A stretch of 64,000 bases of DNA from Hymenobacter amundsenii (GTDB lineage: Bacteria; Bacteroidota; Bacteroidia; Cytophagales; Hymenobacteraceae). The notes under the pieces are model-generated. The model saw only the letters and a list, made by a program, of their open reading frames with translations. It made no database searches and had not been told where the DNA came from. The position numbers were made by a program, and so were the translations under genes. Numbering within the stretch: the first letter of the stretch is position 1; each line of letters starts with the position of its first letter. The DNA lies in NCBI RefSeq assembly GCF_002204745.1, contig NZ_NIRR01000020.1, forward strand, positions 20,138-84,137. The letters are read 5' to 3'. Positions 1 through 7,568 of this stretch are shown here, piece after piece.

Positions 1-756
1 CAGCGCGCCCGCGACGCCGGCTCGACCCGCTTCTGCATGGGCGCCGCCTGGCGCGAAATCCGCGATAACCGGGACTTCGACCGCGTGCTGGGCATGGTGG
101 AGCAGGTGAACGGCCTCGGGCTGGAAGTATGCTGCACCCTGGGCATGCTAAACGAGTACCAGGCCGAGCGCCTCAAGCAGGCCGGCCTTTACGCTTACAA
201 CCACAACCTCGACACCAGCCGCGAGAAGTACGACGACATCATCACGACCCGCACCTACGACGACCGGCTGAACACGCTGGAGCATGTGCGCAAGGCCGGT
301 ATTTCGGTCTGCTCGGGTGGCATCATCGGCCTCGGCGAAACCGACGGGGACCGCATTGCCATGCTGCACACCCTGGCCACCCTGGCCGCCCACCCCGAAA
401 GCGTGCCTGTGAATGCCCTGGTGCCCGTGGAAGGCACGCCTTTGGCCGAGCAGCCCCGCGTGAGCGTGTGGGAAATGCTGCGCATGATTGCCACCGCCCG
501 CATCCTGATGCCCCACACGATGGTACGCCTCTCGGCCGGCCGCCAGGAAATGCCCGTCACGGAGCAAGCCCTCTGCTTTTTGGCCGGTGCCAACTCCATC
601 TTCTCGGGCGAGAAGCTGCTGACCACCCCCAACCCCGACTTCGACGCCGACCAGCAGATGTTCGCCTTGCTCGGCCTCACGCCCCGCAAATCGTTCAAGG
701 ACGTGCCCGAAGGCGCCGTGCTCATGGGCCGCGGCAAGGCTCCGGTGGAGGCGTAA
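1..756 (+). CDS. bioB: Biotin synthase BioB, 3' portion (5' end outside window)
   Basis: This radical-SAM enzyme inserts sulfur into dethiobiotin, the last step of biotin synthesis. The reading frame is open from base 1, so the N-terminus with the CxxxCxxC cluster lies before the window. The visible 251 codons cover the rest of the barrel. They contain the BioB-type stretches [50 protein letters not shown] and RLSAGRQEM, and a typical C-terminus ([14 protein letters not shown]). These match the BioB family closely. It heads the biotin cluster that continues with bioF, bioD and bioA. A palindromic element begins about 30 bases after the stop codon. Confidence 0.96.
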   Translation, partial: QRARDAGSTRFCMGAAWREIRDNRDFDRVLGMVEQVNGLGLEVCCTLGMLNEYQAERLKQAGLYAYNHNLDTSREKYDDIITTRTYDDRLNTLEHVRKAGISVCSGGIIGLGETDGDRIAMLHTLATLAAHPESVPVNALVPVEGTPLAEQPRVSVWEMLRMIATARILMPHTMVRLSAGRQEMPVTEQALCFLAGANSIFSGEKLLTTPNPDFDADQQMFALLGLTPRKSFKDVPEGAVLMGRGKAPVEA

Positions 757-784
757 GGGGCGAACCCTAAGAACAGCTTTACCA

Positions 785-908
785 GAACGGTGTCATGCTG
801 AGCGCAGCGGAGTCGAAGCATCTCTACCGCAGTAGTAATCCTATTGACTGCAACAAAGCGGTAGAGATGCTTCGACTCCGCTCCGCTGCGCTCAGCATGA
901 CTGTTCTA
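785..908. repeat. Palindromic element, GTCATGCTGAGCG family (copy 1)
   Basis: Imperfect inverted repeat with about 40-base arms. The left arm runs from about 792 to 830 and the right arm from 858 to 901, with a loop of about 27 bases. The arms begin and end with GTCATGCTGAGCG and its complement, and inside carry GAGTCGAAGCATCTCTACCGC. An outer AGAAC/GTTCT pair extends the stem. Related copies lie near 17.3, 18.2, 24.6, 26.7, 37.0 and 41.7 kb. It sits between bioB and the next small gene. Confidence 0.9.
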
Positions 909-932
909 TTCATCCCACCTTCCTCCCTCCCC

Positions 933-1196
933 ATGGAAATTGCCTTCGACCTCAACCTCGACCACACCTACGCTGAGACCATCCGTCAGCAGCACGATTC
1001 CCGCGAAGCCCAGGACGTGATTTCGGAGCTGGAAGATAAAATTGGCGCGGCCCTGAGCCTGGTCATGCAGCGCCACGGCGTGCTACCCGCCGTCGGCGAC
1101 CGGGTAGAAGTGGACTCCGAGTGGTTGGTTATCAATGCCCGCACCTTCGGCCAGGACGGCAGCGTGTGGCTCTCGGCCAAGCAGTTTGAAGGGTAA
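933..1196 (+). CDS. Small conserved-looking protein of unknown function in the biotin cluster
   Basis: 87-residue protein with no signal peptide or membrane segment. The ATG at 933 is preferred. The frame stays open upstream to 795, but that stretch is the palindromic element, so the longer start would translate repeat sequence. The N-terminal half is acidic and likely helical (AETIRQQHDSREAQDVISEL). The C-terminal half has alternating hydrophobic residues suggesting beta strands (GDRVEVDSEWLVINARTF). I do not recognise the family. It lies between bioB and bioF on the same strand, flanked on both sides by palindromes, so co-transcription with the biotin genes is plausible but not proven. Confidence 0.7.
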   Translation: MEIAFDLNLDHTYAETIRQQHDSREAQDVISELEDKIGAALSLVMQRHGVLPAVGDRVEVDSEWLVINARTFGQDGSVWLSAKQFEG

Positions 1197-1214
1197 GCCG
1201 AAAGAGAAAGAGCA

Positions 1215-1326
1215 GTAGCGCGAAAGTCCGTTTCGCGACGAGCGAAGCGAGTATTTGGAAACGAGCCACGAGAACCAGGCGCGCCGATACTCGCTTTGTT
1301 TGTCGCGAAACGGGCTTTCGCGGTAT
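1215..1326. repeat. Palindromic element between small ORF and bioF
   Basis: Inverted repeat with arms of about 39 bases (about 1215-1254 and 1289-1326) and a loop of about 34 bases. Arms carry GCGCGAAAGTCCGTTTCGCG and its near complement, ending in GCGAGTAT/ATACTCGC. It is unrelated in sequence to the GTCATGCTGAGCG family. It ends about 20 bases before the bioF start. Confidence 0.85.
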
Positions 1327-1347
1327 TTACCGTCTTGACCGTTGCCC

Positions 1348-2478
1348 ATGATGCCCTCTCCTCTCCACCAACGCCTACACGCGGAGCTGGCCCGCCGCGA
1401 GGCCGCCGGCACCCGCCGCCGCCTGCCCGCCCCGCCTGCGCCCGGCCTCATCGATTTCAGCTCCAACGACTACCTGGGCCTGAGCCGGCACCCGCGGGTG
1501 CGCGCCGCCGTAGCCGATGCTGCGCAACTGCCCGCCGGCAGCACTGGCTCCCGCCTGCTGACCGGCAACTCCGCCGCCGCCGAAGCCCTGGAAACCCACC
1601 TGGCGCAGTTTCATGGTACCGAAGCGGCATTGCTCTTCAACTCGGGCTACACCGCCAACCTGGGCTTCTTCAGCACCGTGCCCCGGCGCGGCGACACGAT
1701 TCTCTACGACGAGGCCAGCCACGCCTCCGTGAAGGAAGGCATCCGGGCCAGCTTCGCCACCGCCTGGAGCTTCCGCCACCACGATTTGCAGGACCTGGAG
1801 CGCAAGCTGAGCCGGGCTACCGGCGCGGTATTCGTGACCGTGGAAGCTCTGTACTCCATGGATGGCGATATGGCCCCGCTGCCCGAACTGGCCGCCTTCT
1901 GCCGGACCCGGGGGCTGCACCTAGTGGTGGATGAGGCCCACTCCAACGGCGTGTACGGCCCCCAGGGTGAGGGGCTGGTAGCGGCGCTGGACCTCCAGAA
2001 CGATGTATTTGCCACCATTCTCACGTTCGGCAAGGCCCTCGGCAGCCAGGGCGCGGCGGTGGCCGGCCCGGCCCTGCTGCGCGATTACCTGCTGAGCTTC
2101 AGCCGCCCCTTCATCTACACCACGGCTCTGCCGCCCGCCACCATTGCCGGCCTCACGGCGGCCTGCCAGCTACTGCCAGAACTCCACGCGGAGCGGGCGC
2201 AACTGCTGGCGCTGTCGGCGCATTTGGTAGCCACGCTCAACGTCGTGCCCGGCCTGCGCGTGCCCGCCACCAGCCACATCATCCACCCGGTTTTCTTCAC
2301 CCACAGTCCCGGTCCGGCCCAGGTGCGCGCCGTGGCTGCCGCTGCTCAGGCCGCCGGCTTCGACGTGCGGGCCATCGTGTCGCCGACGGTGCCGGTAGGT
2401 ACCGAGCGCCTGCGCCTGATCGTGCATTCCTACAACACGGAGGCGGAAATTGACGGGCTGGCAGCGGTGTTGCGTTAA
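1348..2478 (+). CDS. bioF: 8-amino-7-oxononanoate synthase (KAPA synthase)
   Basis: PLP-dependent alpha-oxoamine synthase that condenses a pimeloyl thioester with L-alanine to give 8-amino-7-oxononanoate, the first dedicated step of biotin ring assembly. The 376-residue length is normal for BioF. Family marks are FSSNDYLGLSRHP near residue 35, GSTGSRLLTGNS near 70, DEAHSNGVYGPQG near 200, and the PLP lysine in ILTFGKALGSQG (about K229). The frame opens at a TTG at 1342, but ATG at 1348 (or 1351) is the likelier start. It is separated from bioD by an AT-rich ClC gene that does not belong to the pathway. A related aminoacyl-CoA ligase such as Kbl is possible, but the neighbours favour BioF. Confidence 0.93.
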   Translation: MMPSPLHQRLHAELARREAAGTRRRLPAPPAPGLIDFSSNDYLGLSRHPRVRAAVADAAQLPAGSTGSRLLTGNSAAAEALETHLAQFHGTEAALLFNSGYTANLGFFSTVPRRGDTILYDEASHASVKEGIRASFATAWSFRHHDLQDLERKLSRATGAVFVTVEALYSMDGDMAPLPELAAFCRTRGLHLVVDEAHSNGVYGPQGEGLVAALDLQNDVFATILTFGKALGSQGAAVAGPALLRDYLLSFSRPFIYTTALPPATIAGLTAACQLLPELHAERAQLLALSAHLVATLNVVPGLRVPATSHIIHPVFFTHSPGPAQVRAVAAAAQAAGFDVRAIVSPTVPVGTERLRLIVHSYNTEAEIDGLAAVLR

Positions 2479-2808
2479 ATGAACCAGCTTTTACCGGAGT
2501 CATAAAACATAATGGGCCCCGTTTGGGCTAGATAGTCAGTTGTCGGCAACAGTCTGCAGCGCGGATGGTCTTTCTTTCTCCGCGCCGGTCCAGCCAATTC
2601 GAGTTACGTTGCGGTACTTGTCACAATTCAAATAACTGCACAAAGCATCCTTGCGTCACGTAGAAGCCGATAGTACGCAGCCGCATTTCGTACTCGCACA
2701 ATGGCCCAGGAAGTTGCTGCCGGAACAAAAGCGCAGAACTCATACGTCAGTCATACCCTTCACCACCACACTACATCAGGCACTCACAACACAGTACATT
2801 TTTGCGCA
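2479..2808. other. Intergenic region before the ClC gene
   Basis: About 330 bases with no convincing gene. The ClC frame is open back to an ATG at 2701, but those 36 codons are low-complexity and His/Thr-rich and do not look like ClC N-terminus. Base composition falls from GC-rich at the bioF end to mixed near the ClC start. The left boundary of the presumed insertion probably lies in this stretch. I see no clear direct repeats or transposase remnants. Confidence 0.5.
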
Positions 2809-4101
2809 ATGGAAAGAGAAGAAATCATAAAACACAACTACTTAAAGCTTATTCTCTCCTCGGCACTCATCGGGTTAGCCAGTAGCATTCTGGCCTATGC
2901 GTTGAAACATATGACCGAGCATATCGAATTGATGGTTTATAAAAATATCAATAATTTTAACGCTCTTTTATTTATCATATTACCCACTGTCGGACTGACA
3001 CTTATTTTCTTTTCCAGAAAACACTTGTTCCACGGCCGAAAGAACAAAGGAATTGTAGAAATATATAAGACGCTCGACCAGAGAAAAGAGCATCTACCCA
3101 TATTTAAAATTCCGTCCCATTTTCTCAATGGTTTCCTGACGGTTGTTTTTGGCGGCTCTACGGGTGTAGAAGTTTCCACAGTGGTGGCTACTGCTACCAT
3201 CGGCAACACCGTTTATAAAAATGATTTTTCGGCCAAAAGGTATAAGCGCGAACTGGTATGCGCTGGCGTTACGGCGGGTGTCGCTGTTCTGTTTGTAAGC
3301 CCATTGGCGGGCGGGCTGTTCGCGATGGAAGTTATTGCCCGAAAAGCAAGGCGTTCCATTGTCGTTAGCTGCGCCGCATCAGCCTTGGTAGCCTGGCTGT
3401 TTATTGCCTTATTCGAACACGAACGACTTTTATCTTTACCTGTTCAGAACTGGCACTGGCAGGCATTACCCTGGTTTGCCGCCCTTAGCTTGTTAAGCGG
3501 CCTGCTATCAGTCTATTTCACGTTGCTCGTAACCCGTATGAAAGCCGTATTCGGCAATATTAACAACAACTTTGTGCGGGTTAATATCGGGGCTATTCTG
3601 GTTGGCAGCATGATTTTTATGTTCCCGGCTTTATATGGTGATAGTTACCACGGGTTAAAAGAAGTACTAGACAATCCATCAATCCCAATTCTAACCCTAG
3701 CTATTATTATGTTGCTGAAGCCGCTGGCTGCTTCCCTAACGCTTGGCGCCGGTGGTGATGGAGGAGTATTCGCACCGAGCATCGTAGCGGGCGCGTTTCT
3801 GGGTTTGCTATTCTGCTCTTTATGCAATGCCGTAGCAGGCACCCATCTAATACCAATCAACTTTGCTTTAGTAGGCGCGGCAGCTACCCTATCAGCCTCT
3901 ATTTATGCGCCTTTTACTGCTTTAATATTGGTGTGTAATATCGTTCCGAATGGCTATGACTTGTTCTTTCCTTTGTTATTAGGCTGCTTTATAGCTAAAT
4001 TATTTGCTCAGAAAATATTGCCTTATAATGCCTATACCTACGATTTTTATTTAGCTAAATTCAACAATATCAAAACGGAAATATCAGCAAGTAAACTTTA
4101 A
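2809..4101 (+). CDS. ClC-family chloride channel/transporter
   Basis: 430-residue integral membrane protein with about ten or more hydrophobic segments. ClC signatures are present: GGSTGVEVSTVV carries the gating glutamate of the usual GxEGP motif, SPLAGGLFAMEV matches the segment with the inner proton glutamate of antiporters, and GAGGDGGVFAPSIVAGAF matches the GxFxP anion-site motif. The first GSGIP motif is not clearly conserved (NKGIVEIYK at that place). Retention of both glutamates suggests a Cl-/H+ exchanger, which is an inference. ATG at 2809 gives a sensible N-terminus. The gene is strikingly AT-rich compared with its GC-rich neighbours and interrupts the biotin cluster, which points to horizontal acquisition. 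Confidence 0.9.
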   Translation: MEREEIIKHNYLKLILSSALIGLASSILAYALKHMTEHIELMVYKNINNFNALLFIILPTVGLTLIFFSRKHLFHGRKNKGIVEIYKTLDQRKEHLPIFKIPSHFLNGFLTVVFGGSTGVEVSTVVATATIGNTVYKNDFSAKRYKRELVCAGVTAGVAVLFVSPLAGGLFAMEVIARKARRSIVVSCAASALVAWLFIALFEHERLLSLPVQNWHWQALPWFAALSLLSGLLSVYFTLLVTRMKAVFGNINNNFVRVNIGAILVGSMIFMFPALYGDSYHGLKEVLDNPSIPILTLAIIMLLKPLAASLTLGAGGDGGVFAPSIVAGAFLGLLFCSLCNAVAGTHLIPINFALVGAAATLSASIYAPFTALILVCNIVPNGYDLFFPLLLGCFIAKLFAQKILPYNAYTYDFYLAKFNNIKTEISASKL

Positions 4102-4114
4102 ATCTGATACCGTA

Positions 4115-4756
4115 TTGATAACGCCAAGCGCACATTCTTTGGAACACCTCTTCATCACCGGCATCGGTACCGACGTGGGCAAGACCTTCGCCGCGGCCGT
4201 GCTCACCGAAGCCCTGCAAGCCGACTACTGGAAGCCCGTGCAAGCGGGCCTGACGCCCACCACCGACGCGGGCACCGTGCGCGGGCTGGTGCAGAACCCC
4301 ATCAGCCGCTTCTGGCCCGAGCGGCACCGACTAGCGCTGCCGGCCTCGCCCCACGCCGCCGCCGCCGCCGAGGGCCTCACGCTGCAACCCACTGACTTTG
4401 AACTCCCCGCCACCAAAAACCACTTGGTGGTAGAGGGCGCGGGCGGGTTGCTGGTGCCCCTGGCCCCCGGTTTTCTAGTGGCCGATCTGGTGCAGCAATT
4501 GGGGCTGGCCGTGGTGGTGGTGTCGCGGCACTACCTGGGCAGCATCAACCACACGCTGCTCACGCTGGAGGCGCTGCAGGCGCGGCAGATTCCGGTGCGC
4601 GGGTTGCTGTTCAATGGGGAGCCGACGCCCGCCACCGAGGAGGCTATTCTGAGTTACTACGACGGGCCGGTGCTGCCCCGGCTGCTGCCGGAGCCGGCCG
4701 TAACGCCCGCCGTGGTGAGCCGGTACGCGGCGGAGTTCCGGGCCTGGTTTGCGTAA
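4115..4756 (+). CDS. bioD: Dethiobiotin synthetase with displaced start
   Basis: ATP-dependent carboxylase that closes the ureido ring of 7,8-diaminononanoate to form dethiobiotin. The P-loop GIGTDVGKT lies near the N-terminus. The VVEGAGGLLVPL segment and VVVVSRHYLGSINHTLL are family marks. Length (about 205-213 residues) is normal. There is no ATG near the expected start. The family usually begins with Met just before HLFITGIGT, but here that place is TTG (4139, read as Leu-Glu-His-Leu-Phe). The frame extends to another TTG at 4115. The junction with the AT-rich ClC segment lies just upstream, so the native start may have been lost and replaced by a TTG start. The true start is uncertain between 4115 and 4139. 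Confidence 0.88.
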   Translation: MITPSAHSLEHLFITGIGTDVGKTFAAAVLTEALQADYWKPVQAGLTPTTDAGTVRGLVQNPISRFWPERHRLALPASPHAAAAAEGLTLQPTDFELPATKNHLVVEGAGGLLVPLAPGFLVADLVQQLGLAVVVVSRHYLGSINHTLLTLEALQARQIPVRGLLFNGEPTPATEEAILSYYDGPVLPRLLPEPAVTPAVVSRYAAEFRAWFA

Positions 4757-4758
4757 TA

Positions 4759-4849
4759 GATTTTTTCGCGCGGATTTCGCGGCGTTACGCAGCGCGATTT
4801 ACGTGAAACCGATGCTGCGCAATGCCACGAACTCCGCGCGAAAAAACTT
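4759..4849. repeat. Palindromic element between bioD and bioA
   Basis: Imperfect inverted repeat. The left arm starts with TTTTTTCGCGCGGATTTCGC and the right arm ends with CTCCGCGCGAAAAAACT, with inner TTACGCAGC/GCTGCGCAA. It fills nearly all the space between the bioD stop and the bioA promoter. The outer sequence GCGCGGATTT also occurs in the giant palindrome near 37.9 kb. Confidence 0.8.
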
Positions 4850-4857
4850 ACCCGCCC

Positions 4858-4865
4858 TACCTTTG
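4858..4865 (+). promoter_or_regulatory. TAnnTTTG -7 box of bioA
   Basis: TACCTTTG matches the Bacteroidota -7 consensus TAnnTTTG. It ends four bases before the bioA ATG at 4870, so the transcript would be leaderless or nearly so. No clear -33 TTG element was found at the usual distance. Confidence 0.55.
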
Positions 4866-4869
4866 CCTC

Positions 4870-6192
4870 ATGCCCACCCTCTCCGAACGCGACCACGCCG
4901 TACTGTGGCACCCCTATACCCAGATGCAGACTGCCCCGCTGCCCATTGCCATCGTAAAAGGTGAGGGCAGCTGGCTTATTGGTGAGGATGGCACCCGCTA
5001 CCTCGACGCTATTTCGTCGTGGTGGGTGAACCTGCACGGCCACGCCCACCCGCGCATTACCGCCCGGGTGAGCGAGCAGCTCCGCACCTTGGAGCACGTG
5101 CTGTTTGCCGGCTTCACCCACCCTACCGCCGTGGAGCTGGCCGAGCAACTGCTGGCGCTGCTGCCCGCCAGTCAGGCCCGCGTATTCTACTCCGACAACG
5201 GCTCGACGGCCGTGGAAGTGGCCCTGAAAATGGTGCTCCAATACTTCCACAACCTCGGCCAGCCGGAGCGGCGCACCTTTATTTGCTTCCGAAACTCTTA
5301 CCACGGCGACACGTTCGGGGCCATGGCCGTGAGTGCGCGCGGGGCCTTTACGGAACCCTTCTGGCCGATGCTGTTCGACGTGGAATTTCTGGACGTACCG
5401 GTGCCGGGCCGCGAGACCGAGGTGTTGGCCCAACTCGATGCGCTGCTGCAACGTCCCGACGTAGCCGGCTTCATTTTTGAGCCGCTGGTGCTGGGCACGG
5501 CCGGCATGGTGATGTACGAGCCGGAAGTGCTCAGCGAGATGCTGCGCCGCTGCCACGCGGCCGGGGTGCTCTGCATTGCCGATGAGGTGATGACCGGTTT
5601 CGGGCGCACTGGGCCGCTGTTTGCCTCCGAGCTGCTGAGCGAGCAGCCCGACATGATGTGCTTTTCCAAGGGCCTCACCGGCGGCACGCTGGCCATGGGC
5701 CTGACCACCTGCGCCGCCCCGATTTACGACGCCTTCCTGAGCGACGACAAGATGCGGGCCCTCTTCCACGGCCACTCCTACACGGCCAACCCCGTGGCCT
5801 GCGCCGCCGCCCTGGCCAGTCTGGAGCTGACCCGCGCCGATGCCTGCACCGAGCAGCGCCAGCGCATTGCGGCCGCCCACGCTGCTTTTCAGGCCGAAAT
5901 AGCGGGCCAGCCGGGCATTCGGGCGGTGCGGCACCGGGGCACCATTCTGGCCGTAGAATACGACCCGGGCGAGGGCACCAGCTACTTCAGCCGCCTGCGC
6001 GACGCCTTCTACCAGCTAGCCCTCGACCACCACGTGGTGCTGCGGCCCCTGGGCAACGTGGTGTACCTGCTGCCGCCCTACTGCACCACCGACGAGGAGC
6101 TGGACCTGCTTTACGCCGTGCTGCGGAAAATGCGCGAACTGGTCCTCAACTTCACTCCTGCCCCCAACCTGCCCCACATTCTGCATGACTAA
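4870..6192 (+). CDS. bioA: Adenosylmethionine-8-amino-7-oxononanoate aminotransferase
   Basis: Class III PLP aminotransferase that converts 8-amino-7-oxononanoate to 7,8-diaminononanoate using S-adenosylmethionine as amino donor. The 440-residue protein starts DHAVLWHPYTQMQ, the typical BioA N-terminus. It shows ISSWWVNLHGHAHP, FYSDNGSTAVEVALKM, SYHGDTFGAMAVS, DEVMTGFGRTG, and the PLP lysine in MCFSKGLTGG (about K267). The frame also opens at an ATG at 4822, but that lies in the preceding palindrome, so 4870 is preferred and fits the promoter. The stop overlaps the ATG of the next gene by eight bases, so the two are probably translationally coupled. Confidence 0.95.
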   Translation: MPTLSERDHAVLWHPYTQMQTAPLPIAIVKGEGSWLIGEDGTRYLDAISSWWVNLHGHAHPRITARVSEQLRTLEHVLFAGFTHPTAVELAEQLLALLPASQARVFYSDNGSTAVEVALKMVLQYFHNLGQPERRTFICFRNSYHGDTFGAMAVSARGAFTEPFWPMLFDVEFLDVPVPGRETEVLAQLDALLQRPDVAGFIFEPLVLGTAGMVMYEPEVLSEMLRRCHAAGVLCIADEVMTGFGRTGPLFASELLSEQPDMMCFSKGLTGGTLAMGLTTCAAPIYDAFLSDDKMRALFHGHSYTANPVACAAALASLELTRADACTEQRQRIAAAHAAFQAEIAGQPGIRAVRHRGTILAVEYDPGEGTSYFSRLRDAFYQLALDHHVVLRPLGNVVYLLPPYCTTDEELDLLYAVLRKMRELVLNFTPAPNLPHILHD

Positions 6193-7441
6193 CCCCGCGC
6201 CTGCCGACGACGCCGTGGTGGTTATTCGAGGCCGGGGACGGGTATCGGCGCTGGGCCTGGAGCTAGGCATCAATTACCCGGTTTCGCCCTTCACTGCCCA
6301 CCCTACCGGCGTACCCGTAGCCGCTTTGCCGCCTGCCACCGAAGCGGCGCTGGCGGCGCTACGCCACGCCCACCCTGCCTACCGCCAGCTCGACCGCACG
6401 GTGCTGCTGGCCCTACTGGCCGCCCGGTTGGCAATGGCCGATGTTGAGTCGCCAGTTGCCAGTTGTCAGTTGTCAGGTCGTTTTAAATCTGGTTCGTCTG
6501 AACGACCTAGCAACTGGCAACTGGCAACTGGCAACAGAATGGCCATCAGCATCGGGAGCAGCCGGGGCGCGACGGGGCGGCTAGAGGAGTTTCACGCGGG
6601 GTTTCTGAGTGAGGGCAGCGTGCCGGCTGCCGCTTCACCACTTACTACCCTGGGCAACGTGGCCAGTTGGGTGGCCTTCGATGCGGGGCAACAGGGCGCG
6701 GCAGCCCTGAGCCATTCGAGCACTTGCAGCAGCGCATTTCAGGCGTTGGGCAACGCTGTAGCCTGGCTGCGGGCCGGTATGGCCGACCGGTTTCTGGCCG
6801 GCGGCACCGAAGCCCCACTCACCGATTTCACCCTGGCCCAGATGCGGGCCATTGGCATTTATTCGCCCTACGCGGCCGCCGACTGGCCCTGCCGGCCGGG
6901 GGTGGGCCGGCCCTCCACGTTCGTACTGGGCGAGGGCGCGGCCGTGTTTGCCCTGGAACGGGGCAGTCGGGCGGCATTGCAGGCCGCGGGAGAACCCGCG
7001 TTTCTGCTCGAAGGGGTTGGGTTCGGCTTTGAGGCCATCGGCAGCAAAACCGGCCTCTCGCCCGAGGGAAGCCACTTCCAGCAGGCCATTCGGGAAGCAA
7101 TCTGCCAGGCCCACGTCGCCCCCGAAACCATCGACGCGGTGGTGCTGCACAGCCCCGGCACCCCCGCCGGCGACGCGGCCGAGCGGGCCGCACTACGGGC
7201 CGTGTTCGGGGAGCACCAGCCGTTGCTGCTCTCCAACAAGTGGCTGTCGGGCCACACGTTGGGCGCTTCGGCCGCCCTCAGCCTCGACTTCGCCCTGCAC
7301 GTGCTGGAAACTCAGCAGTGGCCCACACCACCCTTCGCTACCGACGTGAACGGGCCCGCCCCGCGGCCTTTACGGCGGATTCTGGTGAATGCGGCCGGCT
7401 TCGGCGGCAACGCCGCCAGCGTGATAGTGACGCAGGTGTAG
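6185..7441 (+). CDS. Beta-ketoacyl-ACP synthase-like protein of the biotin cluster, with in-frame palindrome
   Basis: 418-residue thiolase-fold condensing enzyme. The full Cys-His-His triad is visible: nucleophile in HSSTCSSAF (about C181), VVLHSPGTPAGD (about H322) and SGHTLGAS (about H357). The gene overlaps bioA by eight bases, which suggests a role in biotin synthesis, perhaps in making or priming the pimeloyl chain. That role is inference, since no bioC, bioH or bioW is seen here. Between RLAMAD and ISIGSSRGATGRLEEF, about 31 codons are encoded by a tandem-7-mer palindrome (6443-6536). Without them the protein would be about 387 residues, a normal size for the family. The stop codon's last base is the first base of the next palindrome. 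Confidence 0.85.
   Translation: MTNPAPADDAVVVIRGRGRVSALGLELGINYPVSPFTAHPTGVPVAALPPATEAALAALRHAHPAYRQLDRTVLLALLAARLAMADVESPVASCQLSGRFKSGSSERPSNWQLATGNRMAISIGSSRGATGRLEEFHAGFLSEGSVPAAASPLTTLGNVASWVAFDAGQQGAAALSHSSTCSSAFQALGNAVAWLRAGMADRFLAGGTEAPLTDFTLAQMRAIGIYSPYAAADWPCRPGVGRPSTFVLGEGAAVFALERGSRAALQAAGEPAFLLEGVGFGFEAIGSKTGLSPEGSHFQQAIREAICQAHVAPETIDAVVLHSPGTPAGDAAERAALRAVFGEHQPLLLSNKWLSGHTLGASAALSLDFALHVLETQQWPTPPFATDVNGPAPRPLRRILVNAAGFGGNAASVIVTQV
6443..6536. repeat. Tandem-heptamer palindrome inside the ketosynthase gene
   Basis: Inverted repeat made of 7-base units. The left arm has CCAGTTG, CCAGTTG, TCAGTTG (6452-6472) and the right arm has CAACTGG three times (6511-6531). The arms are closed by AGGTCGTT/AACGACCT, with a loop of about 18 bases. 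It is a multiple of three in effect and has no stop in the gene's frame, so translation passes through it. Confidence 0.92.
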
Positions 7442-7497
7442 CGGATGCCGTCTGAACGGCCGTAGCGCGAAGCTCCGGCCGTTCAGACGGCATCCGC
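7441..7497. repeat. Palindrome with 21-bp perfect arms after the ketosynthase gene
   Basis: Arms 7441-7461 and 7477-7497 are exact inverted copies starting GCGGATGCCGTCTGAACGG, with a 15-base loop containing GCGCGAAGCTCC. It begins on the last base of the upstream stop codon. It has no T-run, so it is not a classic terminator, though it could still end transcription or protect the mRNA 3' end. Confidence 0.92.
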
Positions 7498-7568
7498 TGT
7501 AACGAAAAGTCGCCGCCGCAACGCCCGGGCCGGAATTGCGTCTATACTCCTTCAACCACCACTCTCCC

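Noticed and set aside
795..932. Longer start (795) for the small gene in the biotin cluster
   Set aside because: The extra 46 codons are the palindromic element; the start at 933 gives a normal protein.
2701..2808. Longer start (2701) for the ClC protein
   Set aside because: The added residues are His/Thr-rich and unlike a ClC N-terminus; 2809 has a natural cytosolic start.
4657..5934. 425-codon minus-strand frame across bioA
   Set aside because: Antisense of bioA, which has all its catalytic motifs in the other strand.
7441..7497. Classic Rho-independent terminator
   Set aside because: The stem is perfect but there is no T-run on either strand; it is listed as a palindromic repeat instead.
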